DNA from: JACQXM01 sp964569425 | GTDB taxonomy: Bacteria > Planctomycetota > Phycisphaerae > UBA1845 | Assembly (NCBI GenBank): GCA_964569425.1 | Contig: CAZMVD010000109.1 | Coordinates: 1 to 14,354 of the forward strand | DNA length: 14,354 nt | Direction: 5' to 3' | Part shown: one piece after another, positions 5,965 through 11,671 of the stretch | Layout of the letters: each line of letters starts with the position of its first letter | How positions within the stretch are numbered: the first letter of the stretch is position 1 | The notes under the pieces: generated by a model | The model's input: only the letters and a program-made list of their open reading frames with translations | Told to the model about the DNA's origin: nothing | Databases searched by the model: none | Program-made: the position numbers and the translations under genes

Positions 5965-7803
5965 CTATTGGATGAGTTCGTACGTTCGCTTGGTCCCGAT
6001 TCGCATGAAAATATCCGCCAATCCCGCACTGTACTGATCGATCGAACCCTCGGCGTGAAAGTGCTCGCCGTTTCCGATCTCGGCAATGCGCTTCATGATG
6101 TCCTGGTCGGCACCCGTGCCCACGCTCACCGCGAAAATCTTGATACCCAGCGCGGCGGCGCGCTCCGCCTGGCGAATCGCATGGGCGCCGCCGTCGGAGG
6201 TGTTGCCGGTTCGACCGTTCGAGTCGACGTTGGCAATGCCGTCGGTGAGCAGCACCAGCACCTTGCGCGACGCCCGTCGCGCGCGCGGGCCGGTGAGTTC
6301 CTCGATCGCCCTTTCGATGCCGCCCCCCATATTGGTGTAATTGTCGTAGTGGCCCGCCTGCAACTCGGACATTCGCTTCGCCACCCGGTGGAAGTCATTC
6401 GTCAGGTCCACCTCGTGTCGCGCCGTCGTGCCATATACTTCCAACGAGAGCAGGTCGTTCGTTTCCAGCGACGTCAACAGGTCAGCCATGTACATGGCCG
6501 CGTCTTTCACGGCCTGCATCGGCTGCGCCGGCGTGTTGGCGATTTCCGGTGTCTGATCGAATGCGCCCCGCCGCTCCAGCAGGTAATTCACAAACGTCTT
6601 CACGCCGAACCTGTAGCGAAACGCGGAGTTGGCCCCCACCATCGCCGTCGAGCCGCTGCGCACGTAACCGTCGATGTAATCGAGCCAAACCGTGCGCGAT
6701 TCGGAAAGCGACATGTCGAAAATCTGCTGGGCCCATTCCAGCTCGCTCGCGTCCACGCGAACGTTGGCGTTGCCCGTACTCGAAGAAGGAACGTTCCGCG
6801 CCTGCCAGAGTCCGCCGGACATGCCACTGTTCCAGAAAGCCAGACCCAGCGCCACCGCCGTCCGGTACTGGTAGGCACCGTTGCTGTCGTAAGAGGATGA
6901 CAGGATCGCATTCACTTCAGCCGAACTGTAGCCACGATCGTTCAAGTACTGGGTCAGTTTCCCATCGGTCCACGAGCTGTTGTACGGCAGGCGGACCAAA
7001 CCCGGGTCAGAGGACGGATCATAGCTCGCCGGATCCAGATCATTGCCGAATCCCAATGCCGTCATGTAGCCCCAGGCAGGACCGTCGTGGTTGGCTGAGA
7101 CATTGAGATCAGCACCGGGATCAGAACCGCCCGAAGATCCGGAACCGCCAAGGTCGTCGGGGTCGACGCTGCCCACCACGCGATCGCGCTGCGGCAGTGC
7201 CGCCCAGACGTCGTACAGGTTGATCTCGGTAAGCTTGTAATTCCGCAACTCGCTGTCGTCGTTGATGGATCCGGAAAGATCCGCCGCGATGGCGATATCG
7301 CGCGGCGTCATCACCGCAATCGCTTCGGCCGACACATTGGTCCTGGTGCGCCCGAAAATGCGCGCAAAGTACAGCCCCATCGGACCATTGACCGAGTCAT
7401 CCGTACAGCGCACCCGCACCCGGACCGCATCGGGGAGTACGTCCGTCGCGACAAAATCGTAGGAATTGGTGACCGCGTTGTAGTTGGCGACGCCGAATTC
7501 AATATCGGTAAAGGCGTCGACCGTCACCCGCTGCCCAAGTGCATGATTGCGCTCCACGTATTCCACGGCCGCCTTGCGCGCCCGGGCCACGGGGTCGTCG
7601 GTGCCGGGCTCCGCCAGGCCGGCAGCCGCGGCCAGCGCCGCCGCGTCCGCGGCACGCTGAAGGTCCGCGCGCATGTTGTACATGGCTCCCACGTCGATTG
7701 TAAGTGCCGCAAAGCCGCACAACACAACCACCATGACCAGGGTAAACACCATCACCACGCCCGGTCTGCGGGATCGCCCCGCGTTGTTTCGTCTGGTTCT
7801 CAT
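5965..7803 (-). CDS. TadG-like Flp pilus-assembly protein with von Willebrand A domain
   Basis: This is a 612-residue membrane-anchored extracytoplasmic protein. Residues 16-36 form one transmembrane helix. It continues into the TadE/TadG (Tad) signature ALTIDVGAMYNMRADLQRAA with an alanine-rich DAAALAAAAGLAE stretch. A von Willebrand A fold follows with a metal-ion (MIDAS) site: DLSGS (D175, S177, S179), T490 in YTNMGGG and D521 in LLTDG. About 250 residues, including a Gly/Ser/Asp linker near 220-230, sit between the first MIDAS motif and the helix that normally comes next (PMQAVKDAAMYMADLL, about 428-443). Proteins of this type act in Flp/tight-adherence pilus or surface-matrix assembly; no other tad gene is in the window. 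ATG at 7803 is chosen because the upstream open frame is not protein-like and a G-rich tract directly precedes it. Confidence 0.85.
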   Translation of the reverse strand: MRTRRNNAGRSRRPGVVMVFTLVMVVVLCGFAALTIDVGAMYNMRADLQRAADAAALAAAAGLAEPGTDDPVARARKAAVEYVERNHALGQRVTVDAFTDIEFGVANYNAVTNSYDFVATDVLPDAVRVRVRCTDDSVNGPMGLYFARIFGRTRTNVSAEAIAVMTPRDIAIAADLSGSINDDSELRNYKLTEINLYDVWAALPQRDRVVGSVDPDDLGGSGSSGGSDPGADLNVSANHDGPAWGYMTALGFGNDLDPASYDPSSDPGLVRLPYNSSWTDGKLTQYLNDRGYSSAEVNAILSSSYDSNGAYQYRTAVALGLAFWNSGMSGGLWQARNVPSSSTGNANVRVDASELEWAQQIFDMSLSESRTVWLDYIDGYVRSGSTAMVGANSAFRYRFGVKTFVNYLLERRGAFDQTPEIANTPAQPMQAVKDAAMYMADLLTSLETNDLLSLEVYGTTARHEVDLTNDFHRVAKRMSELQAGHYDNYTNMGGGIERAIEELTGPRARRASRKVLVLLTDGIANVDSNGRTGNTSDGGAHAIRQAERAAALGIKIFAVSVGTGADQDIMKRIAEIGNGEHFHAEGSIDQYSAGLADIFMRIGTKRTYELIQ

Positions 7804-7932
7804 ACCCCCCCCATCCCGTTGAATTGTCGATCCCCGTGTCTCACCGGCTCTCCCCCATAGAGGTCCGGGGCGGCGTGGTCCGCGGATGGCGGCGTTGCGC
7901 CGCATGACCGCATCCACATGAAGGATCACCGC

Positions 7933-7962
7933 ACTCTAGGCGCGGTCTCCCCGCCGAGACAA
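7933..7962 (-). promoter_or_regulatory. Candidate sigma-70-like promoter for the tadG-like gene
   Basis: On the minus strand TTGTCT (7962-7957) and TAGAGT (7938-7933) are separated by 18 bases and match the -35 and -10 consensus at four of six positions each. They lie about 130 bp upstream of the TadG-like start, after the serA 3' end. A second, weaker pair (TTGTCA at 7987-7982, CATTGT at 7964-7959) overlaps. Promoter rules in this lineage are uncertain, so confidence is low. Confidence 0.25.
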
Positions 7963-8085
7963 TGTTTCCAGATTTTTCTCTTGACAACGCGGCTGGTGGG
8001 GACGGCGGGTTCGGTTTTCTCGGGCCGGCGGCAAGAAAAATGGCCTCGTCCGAAAAAATCGCTGGACGCCGAGCGCGTGAGTTCT

Positions 8086-9300
8086 CTAACCGGACAGAGG
8101 ATTCTGGGTCACGCTGATCACGTGTTCATTGCCGGTCTGAATTCGCGCCACGACCACATCGTCCAGTCGCGCATCAAGCTTGATTCGCGCGCACGCCGCG
8201 TGGGCGCCGTCGCTGATGACGTTTTCCATCTCCTCCACGTTGACCCCCGCGTGGCTGATGGCGTTCAACGTATGCGCCAGCACGCCGGGGCGGTTGCGGT
8301 GGCGAACCTGGAGGATATAGCGTGCCGGCGACCGGGCGCACAGGTTGACGCAGTTTTCCACGCGGCCGGTCCGCAGGTAAGTGGTGATGATGCGCACCGT
8401 TTCCGCAGCGATGGCGTTCTGCGCCTGGTCCGTGGACGCGCCGATGTGATGCGTGCCGTAGACAATGCCGCCGCTCTGCAGGATGCGGTCCGAAAACACG
8501 GCGACGGCATCGGTGGGCTCATCGGGAAACACGTCGAGCCCCACACGAAGCTTCTTGCCTTCCACCGCCTGAATCAACGCGGCATGATCCACGATCTCGG
8601 CACGCGCCGTGTTGATGAAGTACGCCCCCGCCTTCAACCGATCGAACACCCCGGCGTTGATCCGCCCCTTCGTCTCCGGGGTCAATGCCAGGTGCACGCT
8701 GAGGATGTCGCACCCGTGCGCCGCCTCTTCGATGGAGCCGCAACGGGTCACGCCGAGTTCCGCCGCGGCGCCGTCGTCGAGCGAGCGGCTCCACGCGAGT
8801 ACATTCATCTCGAATGCCTGCGCGCGTCGGACCACGGCCAGGCCGATCTGCCCCAGCCCCACCACCCCCAGCGTGCGGTCCTTGAGTCCCGCCGCCTGGG
8901 CATACAACTTCTTGTTCCAGCGCCCGGCCGCCAGGTCGTTGGTGCCCTCCACAATGCGGCGATCCAGCGCCAGAATCAGGCCCAGGGTCAACTCTGCGAC
9001 CGCCACCGCGTTCTTGCCCGGGCAGTTGGCCACGAACACGCTTCGCCGCGAGGCGGCTTCCACGTCGATGGTGTTGTAACCCGCGCCGGCGCGCACCACC
9101 AGCGCCAGCGCATCGCTCGCCTCGATCATCGGCGCGGTGACCTTGGTACTGCGAACCACCAGCACGGCGCAGCGCGATTCGCGAATGGCACCGGTCAGGG
9201 CTCCGTCCTTGAGTCCCGGGCGCACCAGCACATCGCACCCGGCCGAGCGCAGCTCAGCCAACCCCGCGTCGTCAAACTGATCGGCGATAAGCACCTTCAT
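8086..9300 (-). CDS. serA: D-3-phosphoglycerate dehydrogenase (SerA type) with ACT domain
   Basis: This enzyme oxidises 3-phosphoglycerate to 3-phosphohydroxypyruvate, the first step of serine biosynthesis, in the cytoplasm. The 404 residues show the D-2-hydroxyacid dehydrogenase layout: a substrate domain split around the Rossmann nucleotide-binding domain (GLGQIG, 148-153) and the catalytic triad R233 (NTARAE), E261 (PDEP) and H285 (HHIGAS). A C-terminal ACT domain (about 328-400, RHRNRPGVLAHTLNAISHAG) is expected to sense serine. After the second Rossmann strand the sequence reads VLAWSR instead of the acidic residue of NAD-specific enzymes. NADP(H) use or relaxed specificity is therefore possible. 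ATG at 9300 has GGAG eight bases upstream. The gene starts 13 bp after the sppA stop, so the two are probably co-transcribed. A related hydroxyacid dehydrogenase is the alternative, but the ACT domain favours SerA. Confidence 0.9.
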   Translation of the reverse strand: MKVLIADQFDDAGLAELRSAGCDVLVRPGLKDGALTGAIRESRCAVLVVRSTKVTAPMIEASDALALVVRAGAGYNTIDVEAASRRSVFVANCPGKNAVAVAELTLGLILALDRRIVEGTNDLAAGRWNKKLYAQAAGLKDRTLGVVGLGQIGLAVVRRAQAFEMNVLAWSRSLDDGAAAELGVTRCGSIEEAAHGCDILSVHLALTPETKGRINAGVFDRLKAGAYFINTARAEIVDHAALIQAVEGKKLRVGLDVFPDEPTDAVAVFSDRILQSGGIVYGTHHIGASTDQAQNAIAAETVRIITTYLRTGRVENCVNLCARSPARYILQVRHRNRPGVLAHTLNAISHAGVNVEEMENVISDGAHAACARIKLDARLDDVVVARIQTGNEHVISVTQNPLSG

Positions 9301-9313
9301 CCAGCGAACTCCG

Positions 9314-10315
9314 TCAAGGCAGTCCGGGCTGCCAGAGATACAAAAACTGCGGCGTCGACCAGGGCTGCGCGCCGGCGAGATTGATGTTCAGCAGGTTGAC
9401 ATCGCCGCGCGGCGCGCCGGCATAGTAATTGGGCTTGTACTCGGCCGCTCGATGATAAGCGACCACCCGCACGCCGCGCAGCCCCTCCTGTTCCCGGATC
9501 GCGGCGATGGTCTCGCGCAGCGTCGCCACCCGGTCGATCAGTCCCTGCTCCAGCGCCTGGCCCGCCGTGTACACCCGCCCGTCGGCCAGCGCGCGGACCT
9601 TGTCCGGCGCCAGGTTCGGCCGGCCCGCGATCACCACCCTGACGAAGCGCTCGTACATGTCGTTGACCATGGTCTGGAACAGTTCACGTTCTTCCGGACG
9701 CATGGGGCGCAGCGGCGAGCCGCTGTCCTTGTGCACGCCGGACGTGATGGCATCGGTCTTCACGCCGATGTAGCTGAGCGTGCCCGAAAGATCGACCATC
9801 TGCATGACCACGCCGATGCTGCCCGTGACCGTCGACGGTTGTGCCACAATCCCGTCGCAGGCGCAGGCGACGTAGTAGCCGCCGCTGGCGGCCACGTCCA
9901 TCATCACGGCCACCACGGGCTTTCCACTCTCGCGAAAGTGCGTCACTTCCTGGTGCATGAGCTCGCTGGCCACCACCGACCCGCCGGGCGAGTTGATGCG
10001 CAATATCACCGCCTTGACCGCGCGGTCGCGCCGCGCCTTGTCGAGTTGCTCCAGCAGCAGGCTCACCGGGTTCTCCCCCACGCCGAAGAGCTGCGGCTCC
10101 GGGCCGTTGAGGATGATCCCCGACAGGTCGATGAGCGCGATCTTGTCCCGCGCCAGCAGGCCGTCGCGCATCAGCTCCGCTTCCACCAAATCACGCCGAC
10201 CGGACACCGGAGTGATGAGCAGACTGGGGGCGCTGCACCCGCTCAGTGCCAGGGCGACGGCCAGCAGCCCGCTTCGCGCCGCGACGCCGGCGCAATTCCG
10301 CGAATTCCGTTTCAT
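9314..10315 (-). CDS. sppA: Signal peptide peptidase SppA-type S49 protease, lipoprotein
   Basis: This is an S49-family serine protease that degrades cleaved signal peptides at the membrane. The 333-residue length is that of the short single-domain bacterial form. The catalytic dyad is recognisable: nucleophile S144 in DVAASGGYY and general-base K196 in SGVHKDSGSP. The NSPGGS motif (108-113) precedes them. The N-terminus (KR-rich start, hydrophobic LLAVALAL, lipobox LSGC with C27) is a type II signal peptide. The enzyme should therefore be lipid-anchored, unlike the transmembrane anchor of E. coli SppA. ATG at 10315 is chosen over GTG at 10324 because GGAG sits eight bases before it and would overlap the GTG. 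It is the first gene of an apparent operon with serA. The zincin-like gene diverges upstream. Confidence 0.92.
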   Translation of the reverse strand: MKRNSRNCAGVAARSGLLAVALALSGCSAPSLLITPVSGRRDLVEAELMRDGLLARDKIALIDLSGIILNGPEPQLFGVGENPVSLLLEQLDKARRDRAVKAVILRINSPGGSVVASELMHQEVTHFRESGKPVVAVMMDVAASGGYYVACACDGIVAQPSTVTGSIGVVMQMVDLSGTLSYIGVKTDAITSGVHKDSGSPLRPMRPEERELFQTMVNDMYERFVRVVIAGRPNLAPDKVRALADGRVYTAGQALEQGLIDRVATLRETIAAIREQEGLRGVRVVAYHRAAEYKPNYYAGAPRGDVNLLNINLAGAQPWSTPQFLYLWQPGLP

Positions 10316-10369
10316 GTGGATCACTCCGATGCTGTCGTCGCGCCGCGCCGGCCCGACGATGGTCGCGTT

Positions 10370-10386
10370 TACCGCATCACGCGGTA
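10370..10386. promoter_or_regulatory. Small dyad upstream of sppA
   Basis: TACCGC (10370-10375) and GCGGTA (10381-10386) form a perfect 6-bp inverted repeat with a five-base spacer, 54 bp upstream of the sppA start. It lies in the 253-bp divergent region shared with the zincin-like gene. It could be an operator, but a dyad this short can occur by chance in GC-rich DNA. Confidence 0.2.
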
Positions 10387-10568
10387 TGCTGATCGGACAT
10401 GCTAGCCGTGGAGCTTCCGGCTGGCCAGCGGAACCGTGCCGACGCCGCTTCGCGGGGCTCTCGCTCGTCGCGCCGGCGGGAGCCGCGCGTGTTTACGGTC
10501 CACACGACGAGGCCGCGATACCGTCGCTCTAACCTCGATGATTCGATCAGACTTGGGGAGGGTTTCTC

Positions 10569-10943
10569 ATGCGGTTGTCAGAGGAACAATTCGCCGCCCT
10601 GGTGGAAAAGGCCCTGAGCGACCTGCCCGACCGATTCCGCGAGTTGTTGCAGGGCGTGGTGGTCGACGTCGAGCCCATGCCCGATCGCCGCACCTGCCGC
10701 GAGATGGAGGAGGACGACCCGCGCGAGCTGCTCGGGCTCTACCAGGGCACGCCGCTCACCGAGCGCGGAGTGGAGTACGACGGCGGCCTGCCGGACCGCA
10801 TCGTGATCTACCAGCGGAACATCGAACGGCTGTGCCGCTCGCCCAGGGAAATCATCGAACAGGTGCGCACCACCGTGCTCCACGAGGTCGGCCACCACTT
10901 CGGCCTCGACGAGGACGAACTCGAAGAACTGGGGTACGAATAA
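10569..10943 (+). CDS. Small zincin-like metallopeptidase family protein (HExxH)
   Basis: This is a 124-residue soluble protein of the minimal zincin family (PF06262/DUF1025 type). Near the C-terminus it has HEVGHHFGLDEDEL: H105, E106 and H109 form the HExxH zinc motif, and an acidic cluster (D114-E117) could supply the third ligand. An upstream acidic segment and the GLYQGTPLTERG and DRIVIYQRNIERL stretches are family-typical. No signal peptide is seen, so it should be cytoplasmic. Substrates of this family are not established. The start is secure: GGAGG lies seven bases upstream of ATG 10569. The gene diverges from sppA, another protease, and converges on the DUF4926 gene with 43 bp between stops. 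That gap contains a short repeat of AAAAGTC but no hairpin terminator. Confidence 0.85.
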   Translation: MRLSEEQFAALVEKALSDLPDRFRELLQGVVVDVEPMPDRRTCREMEEDDPRELLGLYQGTPLTERGVEYDGGLPDRIVIYQRNIERLCRSPREIIEQVRTTVLHEVGHHFGLDEDELEELGYE

Positions 10944-10986
10944 ACGCCCAAAAGTCGAAAAGTCAAAACGAGGTCACCCGGATTGG

Positions 10987-11217
10987 CTAGGCGGCCTCCA
11001 CCGGGCGGACGTGGGCGATTTCCCTCCGATCCGCCGCGCGAACCTGATCCGTCGCCAGCGACACAACGGCGAGCGTCTCGCCGTTCAGCGCGACGAACTC
11101 CACCTCGTAGCCGCGGTCGGCGTGGGTGAGAACGACGGTCCCGATGTCCCCGCGCTTCAGCCCGTGCTCGGGCAAGTCGACGGCCAATACGACGGTTTCC
11201 AGTTCGGCCAACATCAT
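10987..11217 (-). CDS. DUF4926-domain small protein
   Basis: This is a 76-residue acidic protein matching the DUF4926 pattern: ETVVLAVDLPEHGLKRGDIG near the start, then YEVEFVALNGETLAVVSL and DQVR. That is a small beta-rich fold of unknown biochemical role. It is the second gene of a pair. Its ATG (11217-11215) overlaps the TGA of the DUF6883 gene in the sequence ATGATG, so translation is likely coupled. GGAG lies three bases before the first ATG and six before the second (11214), so either may be used. DUF4926 genes are often adjacent to DUF6883 genes in diverse bacteria (recalled, not searched). An antitoxin or immunity role is an inference from this pairing only. Confidence 0.8.
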   Translation of the reverse strand: MMLAELETVVLAVDLPEHGLKRGDIGTVVLTHADRGYEVEFVALNGETLAVVSLATDQVRAADRREIAHVRPVEAA

Positions 11218-11558
11218 CTTCTCCGGGCGAGCGGATAAGCCGTCACGAATCGCACGGCCGATTCACCCGATTCCACAAACCAGACGGAACGAACCACCGG
11301 GCGACGTCCGTCGGGAGTGCTCAAGGGGCCCTCCACAGTATAGCGTGTACCAAATGCCGAGTCGTCTGCTTTTCGGACGTCGTTTTCCAGCGCATGTTGC
11401 GTCAGGGCCTGCGACAGCGTGTCCCACCGTTCGGGTTGAAACCCGAACTTCGTAAAGAAGCGCGCTTTGCTTCGCCCCGCCGGGTGGGCCGCCGACAGGA
11501 GGTACTCAACGATTTTGGCCCGCGATACGCCGGCCAGTTGGTGCTGCGATAGTTTCAT
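11214..11558 (-). CDS. DUF6883-domain protein, possible toxin-like partner of DUF4926
   Basis: This is a 114-residue protein with the DUF6883 pattern: a helical N-terminal part (KIVEYLLSAAHPAGRSKARFF, then FGFQPERWDTLSQAL) followed by a beta-rich part (RYTVEGPL, PDGRRPVVRSVWFVESGE, RFVTAYPL). The closing VTAYP strand resembles that of barnase/colicin E5/RelE-fold nucleases. That hint is structural pattern-matching, not proof. ATG at 11558 is used. Its Shine-Dalgarno is weak, so expression may depend on upstream translation or be low. It lies 113 bp after the ABC permease gene and overlaps the DUF4926 start. Base composition from about 11330 to 11670 looks less GC-rich than the flanking ABC genes, which fits an acquired module. 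No signal peptide or membrane segment is seen. Confidence 0.78.
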   Translation of the reverse strand: MKLSQHQLAGVSRAKIVEYLLSAAHPAGRSKARFFTKFGFQPERWDTLSQALTQHALENDVRKADDSAFGTRYTVEGPLSTPDGRRPVVRSVWFVESGESAVRFVTAYPLARRR

Positions 11559-11671
11559 GATGATATCGCCCGGGCAACCGGCGCATCTCCACGGTTCACC
11601 AATGGCATACGGCACCTTTCTACTCAGAAAACCAAACTTGATTCTCGCGTCGACGCAGGCCAACCCGCCGT

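Noticed and set aside
7889..7903. Hairpin GCGGCG-TTG-CGCCGC upstream of the tadG-like gene
   Set aside because: A 6-bp GC stem with a three-base loop is expected often by chance here, and nothing around it suggests a function.
8040..8066. T-rich runs after the serA stop on the minus strand, as an intrinsic terminator
   Set aside because: The best stem before the T6 run is only CGCT/AGCG with an eight-base loop, too weak to call.
7918..9384. 488-codon plus-strand frame over serA
   Set aside because: It is antisense to a dehydrogenase with a complete catalytic triad and ACT domain.
10944..10986. Short direct repeat AAAAGTC between the zincin-like and DUF4926 genes
   Set aside because: There are only two seven-base copies in a 43-bp gap. 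No array or associated hairpin was seen.
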